Below, piece after piece: positions 28,868-38,174 of a stretch of 64,000 nucleotides of DNA. The stretch's first letter is position 1, and the number at the start of each line of letters is the position of its first letter. The position numbers were made by a program, and so were the translations under genes. Below the pieces are notes generated by a model. It was not told where the DNA came from. It did no database searches and saw only the letters and a list, made by a program, of their open reading frames with translations. The stretch is taken from contig NZ_JAHCTB010000007.1 in assembly GCF_018476645.1 (NCBI RefSeq), forward strand, positions 1 through 64,000. Direction: 5' to 3'. Origin of the DNA: Aequorivita echinoideorum. Its GTDB lineage: Bacteria; Bacteroidota; Bacteroidia; Flavobacteriales; Flavobacteriaceae.

Positions 28868-29557
28868 ATGAAAAAACTCAGAATCCTCTCAGCAATTGTA
28901 GTATTAATTTTCACAAGCTCCATGATAGCCCAAAATCAAACACAGACACCCACAGTAGATGTTACCGGCGAAGGTATAGTGCGTGTAGTTCCGGATGAAG
29001 TAACTATTAACATTCGTGTTGAAAACACGGGCGAAAGCACACAATATTTAAAACAGCAAAACGATGCAATCATCAATGAAGTTTTAAAATTTCTGAAAAA
29101 AATGGGCATTGCAGATAAAGATGTGAAAACGGAATACATAACGCTCAATAAAAACTACGATTACAATACAAAAACCTACACTTTTGCCGCAAACCAATCG
29201 CTTTCCGTAAAATTACGTGATCTTAAAAAATATGAAGAATTAATGAAAGGTCTATTGGACAGCGGGATAAACAGAATTGACGGTGTTCAATTTTCGTCGT
29301 CTAATAATGAGGCATTGGAAAGTCAGGCCCGAAAGAAAGCAGTAGAAAATGCACAGATGAAAGCAAAGGAATATGCAACGGTTTTGGGTCAAAGTATTGG
29401 CAAAGCGGTTTCCATCAGTGAATATAAAAATGTGAGCGGGCCCCAGCCTATGTACAAAATGGCAATGAGTGATTCCTCGGGAGGGGATTCCCAGTCTATT
29501 TCATTGGGTGAAATGGAAATTAGAACCACTGTAAATGTAAGTTTCCTTTTAAACTAA
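28868..29557 (+). CDS. SIMPL (DUF541) domain periplasmic protein
   Basis: A 229-residue exported protein with signal peptide MKKLRILSAIVVLIFTSSMIA-Q and a single SIMPL/DUF541 domain: PTVDVTGEGIVRVVPDEVTINIRVEN (split across about 28-53), the GIADKDVKTEYITLNKNYDY middle and the AVSISE and GEMEIRTTVNVSF end. Relatives form oligomeric periplasmic or surface assemblies and include oxidative-stress proteins, but no activity is visible here. ATG start. It follows the rhomboid gene closely and is ended by a strong bidirectional terminator. Confidence 0.9.
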   Translation: MKKLRILSAIVVLIFTSSMIAQNQTQTPTVDVTGEGIVRVVPDEVTINIRVENTGESTQYLKQQNDAIINEVLKFLKKMGIADKDVKTEYITLNKNYDYNTKTYTFAANQSLSVKLRDLKKYEELMKGLLDSGINRIDGVQFSSSNNEALESQARKKAVENAQMKAKEYATVLGQSIGKAVSISEYKNVSGPQPMYKMAMSDSSGGDSQSISLGEMEIRTTVNVSFLLN

Positions 29558-29571
29558 GCTTGAAACTGAAT

Positions 29572-29609
29572 AAAAAAACCTCGGCGAATTTTCGCCGAGG
29601 TTTTTTTTT
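29572..29609. terminator. Bidirectional terminator between SIMPL and TlpA-like genes
   Basis: A perfect stem CCTCGGCGA/TCGCCGAGG with a 3-base loop, flanked by seven A on the left and nine T on the right. It serves both convergent genes. Confidence 0.92.
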
Positions 29610-29629
29610 GGGGAAATATTTTGACCAAT

Positions 29630-30748
29630 TTATTCGCCCAGTAAAGAAGCTATTTTTTGTTCCAAGGCGGGACCGCGTAAATTTTTGTCTATAATCATTC
29701 CGTTTTCATCCAGCAAAAAAGTTGCGGGAATAGAACGTACACTATACATCTGCGCAATAGGATCTTGCCAGAATTGTAGGTTTGAAACGTGATACCAATC
29801 CATTTTATCATCTTCGATTGCTTTAAGCCACTTATCTTTTGCTTCTGCTTTATCCAGCGATACACTTATAATGTTGAGACCCTTATCGTGATATTTGTTA
29901 TACACATTCACAACATTTGGATTCTCCATACGGCAAGGTTTGCACCAAGAAGCCCAGAAATCAATAATTGTGTATTTTCCCATCGCATCCTTTAACGAAA
30001 GGGTTTTGCCAGAAGGAGTAGGGGCGCTAAAGGCTGGTGCCATACTGCCTACATCCGCCTTTTGCATCTTGGCAAGATTTTCCTTCAAATCTGTGGTAAT
30101 TTCAGATGAAGCAATTTTTGGACTCAGGTTTTGAACAAATTCGGAAGCTTCACTTGGGGAAATTTCATTTCTGCTAACCATTTCAGAAATAAGCATTACC
30201 GCGAAAAGTGTATTGTTGTTTTCTTCCAAAAATTTCTTTTTGAATTTTGTTTCATCTTCAACAATCGCCATATTATCTGCTTGGAGTTTCGCAATCATTT
30301 CAGAATTATTTTGCTGTCTCGCTTGTTTGAAATCTTCCATCATTTGCTGTCTCTTTGCTGTAAATGAAGCAATTTCAGAAGCAAATTTGCTGTACGCATC
30401 ATTTTGGGCCCCGCCAGTAACACGGGAAGCATTGATACTATCTTTATAGATTTTCGCCTTTAAATCTGCATTTTCGGGGAAGTAAATAATAGTTCCATTC
30501 ACTCCATCTATTCTCAGGAAATTAAGGTCTACGCCTTCTTTTTTTGGATAGGTGGCGGAAAATTTTTCTTTTTGAATGGTAATGGTGTCGATTACCTTGG
30601 GCTGTTTGTTTTCAAAAGTATAAACAAGGATTTCTGTTCCATCTGCAAAACCAATGGCTTCACCCTTAAGTTCGAAAGTATTGGTATCCTTTTTGCAAGA
30701 CACCATGATAATTGATAATGTAATGAACAATGCAAAAATGCGTCTCAT
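29630..30748 (-). CDS. TlpA-like thiol-disulfide protein with DUF4369
   Basis: A lipoprotein (MRRIFALFITLSIIMVSC) of 372 residues. The N-terminal half is a DUF4369-type beta domain (FELKGEAIGFADGTEILVYTFEN). A helical linker (about 130-225) follows, and then an AhpC/TSA-TlpA thioredoxin domain with the redox centre WASWCKPCRMENP (about 265-277) and the cis-Pro segment VRSIPATFLLDENG (about 339-352). Such proteins reduce periplasmic disulfides, for instance in cytochrome c maturation; the target here is not visible. ATG start. Convergent with the SIMPL gene. Confidence 0.9.
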   Translation of the reverse strand: MRRIFALFITLSIIMVSCKKDTNTFELKGEAIGFADGTEILVYTFENKQPKVIDTITIQKEKFSATYPKKEGVDLNFLRIDGVNGTIIYFPENADLKAKIYKDSINASRVTGGAQNDAYSKFASEIASFTAKRQQMMEDFKQARQQNNSEMIAKLQADNMAIVEDETKFKKKFLEENNNTLFAVMLISEMVSRNEISPSEASEFVQNLSPKIASSEITTDLKENLAKMQKADVGSMAPAFSAPTPSGKTLSLKDAMGKYTIIDFWASWCKPCRMENPNVVNVYNKYHDKGLNIISVSLDKAEAKDKWLKAIEDDKMDWYHVSNLQFWQDPIAQMYSVRSIPATFLLDENGMIIDKNLRGPALEQKIASLLGE

Positions 30749-30878
30749 AATATGCTGTAATTTTAAATTTGCGCAAAAGTAGCAGATTATTATTTTAATC
30801 GCAGTTGAAACTATTGATTATTTGAGAATTATTAACATACTATCGCACCAATAACACGTACATTTATCCATTGAAGTT

Positions 30879-33254
30879 ATGTTGAATATGAAAAACAATA
30901 CAAAGGATTTTCCGCTTAAAATCAATATTGGTTTTAAAAAAGTTTTTGACGCCTACAGGCAAAAGGTTGCAGATGGCGAGGTGCGAGCTTCCATTGCTGA
31001 GGAGATTTTTGAGATAGAGAGAAAACATCCCATTCTTTCTGAAGGTATTACCGATTTTGAGAAATTGGAAGATTACAGTGAGGAAATTGACATAGTTCTG
31101 GACCAACTTTTTCCACCCTTGGCGCAAAAAAATGAGATTAAGATTGCGACCGTGCCATTTCAACAAGGGGAATTCAAGAGTACAAAGCGATATAAAGATA
31201 TTGCGAAGGACGCCGGTGAAGGTTTTCACTTAGACATTATCGATTTTGACGATGATGAAATGTATATAATGGGTTGCAGCATCATACTTCAATATTATTA
31301 TGGGTATAAAATAGATTTCAAAAGGTCTTTTTATTACAATATTCCTGATGCACGCGGTATCATCAAAAACTACCGAATGTTATACAATGGTGACTTCGTT
31401 GAAATTGAAAAGACCGATGCCGCCCCTCAAATTACCGATGAAGATTTAAATGAGCTTTTAGAAAGTTTTGATGATATTTCAACTTGGAAAATTAAATTTC
31501 CTCCCCAAAGCTACATTTTTAATGGGTTTGTTATCGCTTCACTTTTTGACGTTACCACAGATGTTTCCATTTCAGACTTCAAAACAAATCTTTTACGGTT
31601 AGAAACCACCGGTGGCTTGGAGAATACAGATTTCAGTAGAATTTTTCGTTCCATTTTCGATCTCAAGGATTTAAGGATAGGGTTTGCGGATTATAATGAA
31701 GAGGATAAAACTTTTGAGAGAAATCTTTTTAAGGAAATTCCGAGTTTTATTCTGAATGAGAAAAAATCTGAGATCAGTAAAGAAGCTCTTTGCAATGCTT
31801 CCTATTATACGCTTTTCAAGCAAAAGGAGTTTTATTGCATTACCGATGCGGAACGTTATCACAGTTTATATCCCGAAAATCCACTTTACAAAAAAATGCT
31901 GGAACAAGGATTAAAGAGTGCCATTTTCGCGGCCATTGTTTCAAATAATAAAATTCTTGGAATTCTGGAACTTGTTTCACCCAATGCAAAAGATTTGAAC
32001 ACAATCAACGCCAATAAGTTGCGTGATATTATGCCTTTTCTCGTGGATACCGTAAAACGTAGCAAAGATAATTTGGAAAATGAATTGGAATTAATTATTC
32101 AAGAGGAGTGTACTGCAATCCACGCAAGCGTACATTGGAAATTTAGACAGGAGGCCAAGCGTTATTTCAATTCAATTTCAGAAGGAAGTCCCACAATTTT
32201 TCAGGAAATTGTTTTTGAGGACGTGTATCCCCTTTACGGGCAAACGGACATCAAAGGTTCTTCAGAAGCTCGAAATGAAGCAACAAAAAAGGATTTGATT
32301 CTTCAACTGGAATATATTTCAGAAGTAATAAAAAAATTAAATGCCGTTCAGAATTTACCTATTTTGGATCAAATAGAATTTACCATTCAAACTTTTTTGA
32401 ATGAGATTACAGAAAATTTACAGGTAGATACGGAACGAAAAATAATGAATTTTCTAGTCACTGAAATCATTCCATTTTTTAAATATATAGGTGAAAAGAA
32501 TCAAACCTATAGAATTCTGGTGGAGGATTACTACAAATTGATTGACGTAAATACTGGCTTCGTTTACAAAAATAGAAAGGATTACGATGAATCTGTAATG
32601 CTAATAAACAAACGGCTTGCGGCTATACTGGATAAAAAACAACAAGAAGCACAGCGCATGTATCCGCATTATTTTGAGCGTTTTAAAACGGACGGTGTGG
32701 AGCATAATCTATATATCGGCGAGGCCATTACCAAGGACAATTCTTTCAACAAAATATATTTGAATAACTTGAAATTATGGCAGTTACAGGTTATCTGCGA
32801 AATGGAAAATAATTTTTACAAATTCAAGGATAAACTTCCGGTGTCGCTGGATGTAGCATCCATGATTTTGGCATTCAATGGTTCGCTTTCATTGCGTTTT
32901 AGAATGGACGAAAAACGTTTTGATGTAGACGGAACCTACAATGCCAGATATGAAGTTGTAAAAAAGCGTGTGGACAAAGCGCACATAAAAAATACTGACG
33001 AAAGGGTAACACAGCCCGGAAAAATTTCAATCATTTATTCCCAAAAAGAGGATGAGGTTGAATATATGAAATACATTCAATTTCTTCAGCACCAAAAACT
33101 ACTTGATACTGATGCTGAAATCGTTGAAGTTGAAGATTTACAAGGTGTTACCGGACTGAAGGCGATTCGAGTAAGTGTCCTGTATTCAAAAAATATCGAT
33201 AAGGTAAAGGAATATTATACCTACGAAGATTTGATTTCAGAAATACAGGAATAA
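30879..33254 (+). CDS. Large cytosolic protein, GAF-domain-like
   Basis: A 791-residue protein with no signal peptide or membrane segment. It resembles long flavobacterial proteins annotated as GAF-domain proteins: a region near 290-400 (SEISKEALCNASYYTLFKQKEF ... IFAAIVSNNKILGILELVSP, not contiguous) looks like a GAF fold, which often binds small ligands such as cyclic nucleotides. The N-terminal part (about 50-230) and the helical C-terminal part (about 400-791) are unassigned. ATG start; an in-frame ATG three codons later is possible. Its stop lies 2 bp from the stop of the convergent HD-PycTM gene. Confidence 0.6.
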   Translation: MLNMKNNTKDFPLKINIGFKKVFDAYRQKVADGEVRASIAEEIFEIERKHPILSEGITDFEKLEDYSEEIDIVLDQLFPPLAQKNEIKIATVPFQQGEFKSTKRYKDIAKDAGEGFHLDIIDFDDDEMYIMGCSIILQYYYGYKIDFKRSFYYNIPDARGIIKNYRMLYNGDFVEIEKTDAAPQITDEDLNELLESFDDISTWKIKFPPQSYIFNGFVIASLFDVTTDVSISDFKTNLLRLETTGGLENTDFSRIFRSIFDLKDLRIGFADYNEEDKTFERNLFKEIPSFILNEKKSEISKEALCNASYYTLFKQKEFYCITDAERYHSLYPENPLYKKMLEQGLKSAIFAAIVSNNKILGILELVSPNAKDLNTINANKLRDIMPFLVDTVKRSKDNLENELELIIQEECTAIHASVHWKFRQEAKRYFNSISEGSPTIFQEIVFEDVYPLYGQTDIKGSSEARNEATKKDLILQLEYISEVIKKLNAVQNLPILDQIEFTIQTFLNEITENLQVDTERKIMNFLVTEIIPFFKYIGEKNQTYRILVEDYYKLIDVNTGFVYKNRKDYDESVMLINKRLAAILDKKQQEAQRMYPHYFERFKTDGVEHNLYIGEAITKDNSFNKIYLNNLKLWQLQVICEMENNFYKFKDKLPVSLDVASMILAFNGSLSLRFRMDEKRFDVDGTYNARYEVVKKRVDKAHIKNTDERVTQPGKISIIYSQKEDEVEYMKYIQFLQHQKLLDTDAEIVEVEDLQGVTGLKAIRVSVLYSKNIDKVKEYYTYEDLISEIQE

Positions 33255-33256
33255 AA

Positions 33257-34441
33257 TTACCCCTTCCAATAGAAGAAAATCGCAAAGGATATCAGTGAAA
33301 TAATAGTTCCAGCTACGAATATAGTGTAGGTAAGCCTCAAAATTCTATATTTTCTATCAAGAACTTTTCCTAGAAAATATAAATCCTTTGTGAGGGAATT
33401 ATACATATAATCCCTGTCTTTTAGCATTTCATCAATCGCCCATTCATATTGGTCCAGTTCCATTTTGTGGAAATTCCCGAAGAATGCCAGATTAACACTT
33501 TTGTTCTCAACATCTTCTTTGGTGAATTCGCCACGGGTTACGTTGGGACGCGTGGCAATAACCGCAAGGATCATGGTTATGGCACTAAAAAGTACAAAAA
33601 TGGCGGTGGGTATAATAAGGTAATTGTTATTGTCCAATTTTGAAATAAGATTGGAAAGCACCAACGATATAATGATGGCATTAACGGAAAGCATAATGTT
33701 TGCCTTGGTATCTGCTATATCACTTAACTTTATATGGTTTCGGAGCGCCACACGATAAAAAGTCTGGATTCCCCTGTCTGGACTTTCGTTTTTGTATTTC
33801 GCTTTTAATTTTGCTTTAGTGCGTTCGCGGCTTAATTTTTCTTTACTTTTTCTCCGATCCTTCATCAAATCGGCCAGGTTATCTTCCTTTACGGGCTGCC
33901 ATTTTTTGAGCGCATAGTCGGTATAAAACTTATGTTCTTCAATGAACATTTTTATATTTTCGTTTCGCCATTCTTTGGGCGTATAATTATGCACGTTTTG
34001 GGAAATATATTCCTGTCTCAAAAATTCGCTGGCCTCTTCAAAATAGTCCTTACCCAAGTGCGATGAGTCCGCATCCCGGATAATCTCTTCCAATTTATTT
34101 TTCGGCGTGGTATTTTTAAATTCGGTGGCTAGAATACATTTTTCAACACCTTCGATTATATCTTTTTCGACATTCTGGGAAGTCAAAAATTCATTGGCGA
34201 TTTTTGCGCTTTCTATTTCATGGCCTTTTCGCTTAACCGTATATCCCGTATCGTGGAGCAAAGCCGCCAATCGCAGTATTGTAGCATCTTTAACATTAAT
34301 TTGTGAATGTTCAATAATTTCATTTATACTTTTATAAACACGTTTTGAGTGGGTATAATTATGGTAAATAAATGTACTTGGAAGCTTGTCTTTAAAGAGT
34401 TGCAAAACAAAATTATCAGTAGCTTCAATAATATCGCTCAT
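33257..34441 (-). CDS. HD-domain hydrolase fused to Pycsar-effector-like membrane domain
   Basis: 394 residues in two parts. Residues about 20-190 form an HD phosphohydrolase domain: His31, the LLHDTG motif (His63-Asp64), His74 and a RDADSSHLG segment supply the expected metal ligands. Residues about 235-394 resemble the PycTM/DUF5706 membrane effector domain of Pycsar systems: NHIKLSDIADTKANIMLSVNAIIIS leads into one helix pair, and a last TM segment ends the protein (about 370-391). A basic linker (about 190-225) joins them. Start ATG 34441; an upstream TTG also opens the frame. No nucleotide cyclase is nearby, so a phage-defence role is not shown. Confidence 0.75.
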   Translation of the reverse strand: MSDIIEATDNFVLQLFKDKLPSTFIYHNYTHSKRVYKSINEIIEHSQINVKDATILRLAALLHDTGYTVKRKGHEIESAKIANEFLTSQNVEKDIIEGVEKCILATEFKNTTPKNKLEEIIRDADSSHLGKDYFEEASEFLRQEYISQNVHNYTPKEWRNENIKMFIEEHKFYTDYALKKWQPVKEDNLADLMKDRRKSKEKLSRERTKAKLKAKYKNESPDRGIQTFYRVALRNHIKLSDIADTKANIMLSVNAIIISLVLSNLISKLDNNNYLIIPTAIFVLFSAITMILAVIATRPNVTRGEFTKEDVENKSVNLAFFGNFHKMELDQYEWAIDEMLKDRDYMYNSLTKDLYFLGKVLDRKYRILRLTYTIFVAGTIISLISFAIFFYWKG

Positions 34442-34494
34442 AGGTTTCAAATTATCAATCCAAAGTACTAAAATTTAAAAGTCCAAACAGCCAT

Positions 34495-37400
34495 ATGGTT
34501 AAAATTAACATCTTTATAACTTTTGTATCCGCACTCTTATTAACTTCCTGTGCCACTTACAAACCTCAATATGCTACTCCACAAGACAAAACTTTCCAAA
34601 CACCTAATAAAGAGATAGACAAAACATTCTTTTTAATGGGAAATACAGGGAACGATGAATCCAAAAAATCTGCTTCCCTACAAGCGCTTCAAAAATATGT
34701 TTCTGAAAATAATACCGAAGATAGTTATGTGCTATTTCTTGGGAATAGTTTTTATCCATCTGGAATGATACCGAAGGATGAAAAGCTGAAAGCAAAAGCC
34801 GAAATTGCCATGCAGAAACAGGTAGATGCGTTGAAGGATTTTAAAGGAAAAGTCGTAGTAGTACCGGGAAACCTAGACTGGAAAAGCGGAGTTGATGGAT
34901 TGGAACTTGAGGAGGATTTTTTGAAAGCACGCTATAATGATGCAGACATCCTGCAGCCCAATAATGGTTGCCCTATGGAAAGCATTGATATTAATGAAGA
35001 TGTACAACTTATTATAGTTGATACACAATGGTATTTGGAAGATTGGGATGATTATCCAAAAATGAATGACAAGTGCGATATAAAAACACGTCAAAAACTT
35101 TTCATTGAGATTGAAAATGAAATAAAGAAAAATGCCCACCGCACTATTGTTTTTGCTATGTTTCATCCTTTGATAACAAATGGGCAACTCGGCGGCCAAT
35201 ATCCCTTGATACACAAAGATGTTTTAAGTACGTTAATAAAGCCAATCAAAACGCAAGGGGCTATCTCAAAGCAGGATCGTTACAACGAACGATACAATGA
35301 ATTTATGAGCAGAATGGAGGTTTTGACGAAGGATTTGAACAGGCTCATTTTTGTTTCCGGCGCAGAGAAATCACTCCAGTATATTGAAAAACCACGAGCA
35401 AAGCAAATTATCTCAGGTGCCGCCAATGATACTACAGCGGCGCGATTGGGTCAATTCGGTAAATTCAGTTATGGCGGAAATGGATTCGCCAGACTTGACG
35501 TAAATAAAGACGGTTCATCAAACGTAACTTTTTTAAAGGCAAAAAATGATGGAACATCTGAAGTTCTCTATCAAGCTGAAATTTTTCCCGCAGAAAAGGA
35601 GTATGATCTTTCAAAAGTTCCAAATTCATTTCCCGCAACGGTAAGGGCTTCAGTTTATGAAGATTCGCAGGTTGAAAAAACAGGTTTCTTCAAAACACTT
35701 TGGGGTGAACACTACCGAAAAATATACGGCACTGATGTTACCGCAAAAGTCGCTGTCCTGGATACACTATACGGCGGTCTGAAAGTTATTCGTCCTGGCG
35801 GTGGGCACCAGACACGCTCTCTTCGATTGGAAGATAAAGATGGAAAAACCTATAACATGAGAGCTCTGGAGAAAAGCGCAGTGCAATTTTTGCAGACCGT
35901 TATAATTAAGGACAAAGAAATTGAAGCGGATTTTGTGAATACAATTCCTGAAGAATTGATTCAGGATTTCTATACTGCCGCCCATCCCTACGGCGCATTT
36001 GCTATTCCAAAACTTGCGGATGGTGCAGGAGTGTTGCACACCAATCCAAAACTTTTCTGGGTGCCGAAGCAAAAAGCATTAGGTAAATACAATGAAAACT
36101 ACGGCGATGAACTCTACATGATCGTAGAACGTCCCGATAAAGAATTTGATGGTGAAATCTTCGGAAATGCGGATGACGTTGAAAGTACGGATGACCTTTT
36201 GGCAAAATTAAGAGAGGATGAAAAGTATAGACTTGATGAAAAAGCCTATGTACGCGCCAGAATTTTTGATATGTTGATAGGAGATTGGGACAGGCATAAC
36301 GACCAGTGGCGTTTTGCACAGCACAAAAATGATGATGGCTCGTCCACTTTTATCCCCATTCCTCGGGATAGGGATCAGGTTTTCTCAAATTTTGATGGTG
36401 GATTGCTGGATGTTGCGCGCACACTTTTTAATACCTCACGTCAATTTCAAGTGTATGGTGAAGAGTTGAAACATACCAAATGGTTCAATTCTGCGGGAAT
36501 AAAATTGGACAATGCACTCATCAATAATGTAACAAGAGAGGAATGGATTGCCGAAGCGCAGGCAATTCAAAATGGAGTTACGGATCAAATTATTGAAGAA
36601 GCATTTGACGATTTACCTAAAGAAGCCCAAGATGAATCAGCTTCAGAATTAAAACAAAAATTGAAAGGCAGAAGAGATAATATCGTAAAAATTACGGAAG
36701 AATACTACGAGTATTTCTCAAAATTGCAAGTGCTTACCGGAACTGATAAAGATGATTATCTTGAAGTCACCCGATTGCCAGAAGGTAAAACGAATATCAA
36801 GATCTATCGTTTAAAGGATGGTGAAAAAGCGGATTTATTGGTCGATAGAACATTTGATGCGAAGGAAACAAAGGAAATTTGGCTCTACGGTCTGGATGAT
36901 GATGATGTTTTTGATGTGAAAGGTGATGGCAATAAGCCAATTTTCCTAAGGATAATTGGTGGTCAAAATAATGACACCTATAAAATTTCAAATGGAAGAA
37001 AGGTTAAAGTATACGACCAAAAAAGCAAGAATAACACAATTGAAGAAAAAGGCGGTGCCAGCTTTAGATTGACTGATAATTACGATTTCAACACATATAA
37101 TTATCAAAAACAGATACAATCTATCAATCTTTTGGCACCATCTGTAGGCTTCAATCCAGATGATGGAATACAAGTTGGACTTACAAATACATTCACGCTC
37201 AATGGCTTTCAGCGCAATCCTTTCACGCAACAGCACAGAATAGGTTTTGGATATTATTTTGCTACAAACAGTTTTGATTTGGATTACGAAGGACAATTTG
37301 CCAATATTTTTGGAAGCTGGAACTTTTTAATTGGCGGATACTATAAAAATGCCAACTTCGCTGAAAACTTCTTCGGTATAGGTAATGAAACCATTAATCC

Positions 37401-38169
37401 GCAATATGAATTTGATTTTGATAGAGATTACAACCGTGTAAGAATTGGCGGTTATGGCGCCAATATTGGAATTGTAAAAGATTCGCCTTACGGAAGTTTT
37501 TATCAATTTAAAGCAATTTTTGAAGGAATTGAAGTAGAAGGCACTGATGGAAGGTTTATCACAGATTTGCCCGTTCCTCCCACAGAATTAGATGAGACCC
37601 AATTTTTCGCCACTGCGGAAGGAACCTACGGTTATGAAAGTTACGATAACAAAGTAAACCCCACCAAAGGAATGCGCTTCGACTTGAGCGTGGGAGCCAC
37701 TCAAAATATTGACGATGAAGACGCCATTTTTGGATATGTAAAGCCAAGAATTATATTTTACAATGCATTATCGAAAAATAGAAAGTTTGTTTTAAGAACT
37801 GATTTCCGCAGTCAAATAAATATTGGTAACAATTACGAATTCTACCAGGCTGCGCAATTGGGAGGCGATAATGGCTTACGCGGGTATAGAAACGAGCGAT
37901 TTACCGGAAGGACATCTGCTGTGGGAAGTGGTGATATTTTGTATAATTTCAATAGATTTAGAACGGCCCTAACTCCGGTACAAATTGCCATTTTTGGTGG
38001 TTACGACGTGGGAAGAGTTTGGGTGCGAAATGACACGTCAGATGTATGGCATAGTTCTTTTGGTGGTGGCTTATTGGTAAATGCCGCGGATGTTATAAGT
38101 GGAAAATTTAACTTATTTACGGGAGGTGAAGGACTGCGCTTTACGTTTGGTCTTGCATTTTCAATGTAA
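34495..38169 (+). CDS. Lipoprotein: degenerate phosphoesterase, kinase-like segment, outer-membrane barrel
   Basis: 1,224 residues. The lipoprotein signal (LLLTSC, Cys19) is followed by a calcineurin-like phosphoesterase fold (about 43-330) whose metal-binding motifs are mostly lost: GDxG reads GNTG, GDN reads GNS, GNHE reads GNLD, MHHP reads MFHP and GHDH reads GAEK. A central region has MLIGDWDRHNDQWRFAQ (Asp597-His601) and then IPIPRDRDQVFSNFDG, reminiscent of the catalytic and metal loops of CotH/FAM20-type kinases. The last about 330 residues form a BamA/D15-like barrel with LRGYRNERF and a terminal Phe-rich strand. It is a tandem paralogue of the next gene, 5 bp downstream. Confidence 0.8.
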   Translation: MVKINIFITFVSALLLTSCATYKPQYATPQDKTFQTPNKEIDKTFFLMGNTGNDESKKSASLQALQKYVSENNTEDSYVLFLGNSFYPSGMIPKDEKLKAKAEIAMQKQVDALKDFKGKVVVVPGNLDWKSGVDGLELEEDFLKARYNDADILQPNNGCPMESIDINEDVQLIIVDTQWYLEDWDDYPKMNDKCDIKTRQKLFIEIENEIKKNAHRTIVFAMFHPLITNGQLGGQYPLIHKDVLSTLIKPIKTQGAISKQDRYNERYNEFMSRMEVLTKDLNRLIFVSGAEKSLQYIEKPRAKQIISGAANDTTAARLGQFGKFSYGGNGFARLDVNKDGSSNVTFLKAKNDGTSEVLYQAEIFPAEKEYDLSKVPNSFPATVRASVYEDSQVEKTGFFKTLWGEHYRKIYGTDVTAKVAVLDTLYGGLKVIRPGGGHQTRSLRLEDKDGKTYNMRALEKSAVQFLQTVIIKDKEIEADFVNTIPEELIQDFYTAAHPYGAFAIPKLADGAGVLHTNPKLFWVPKQKALGKYNENYGDELYMIVERPDKEFDGEIFGNADDVESTDDLLAKLREDEKYRLDEKAYVRARIFDMLIGDWDRHNDQWRFAQHKNDDGSSTFIPIPRDRDQVFSNFDGGLLDVARTLFNTSRQFQVYGEELKHTKWFNSAGIKLDNALINNVTREEWIAEAQAIQNGVTDQIIEEAFDDLPKEAQDESASELKQKLKGRRDNIVKITEEYYEYFSKLQVLTGTDKDDYLEVTRLPEGKTNIKIYRLKDGEKADLLVDRTFDAKETKEIWLYGLDDDDVFDVKGDGNKPIFLRIIGGQNNDTYKISNGRKVKVYDQKSKNNTIEEKGGASFRLTDNYDFNTYNYQKQIQSINLLAPSVGFNPDDGIQVGLTNTFTLNGFQRNPFTQQHRIGFGYYFATNSFDLDYEGQFANIFGSWNFLIGGYYKNANFAENFFGIGNETINPQYEFDFDRDYNRVRIGGYGANIGIVKDSPYGSFYQFKAIFEGIEVEGTDGRFITDLPVPPTELDETQFFATAEGTYGYESYDNKVNPTKGMRFDLSVGATQNIDDEDAIFGYVKPRIIFYNALSKNRKFVLRTDFRSQINIGNNYEFYQAAQLGGDNGLRGYRNERFTGRTSAVGSGDILYNFNRFRTALTPVQIAIFGGYDVGRVWVRNDTSDVWHSSFGGGLLVNAADVISGKFNLFTGGEGLRFTFGLAFSM

Positions 38170-38174
38170 TATCT

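Noticed and set aside
34495-38169. Treating the first phosphoesterase-barrel gene as a pseudogene
   Set aside because: The frame is intact over 1,224 codons, with preserved signal, central motifs and barrel. Only the metal-binding residues are replaced, which points to a maintained non-catalytic protein.
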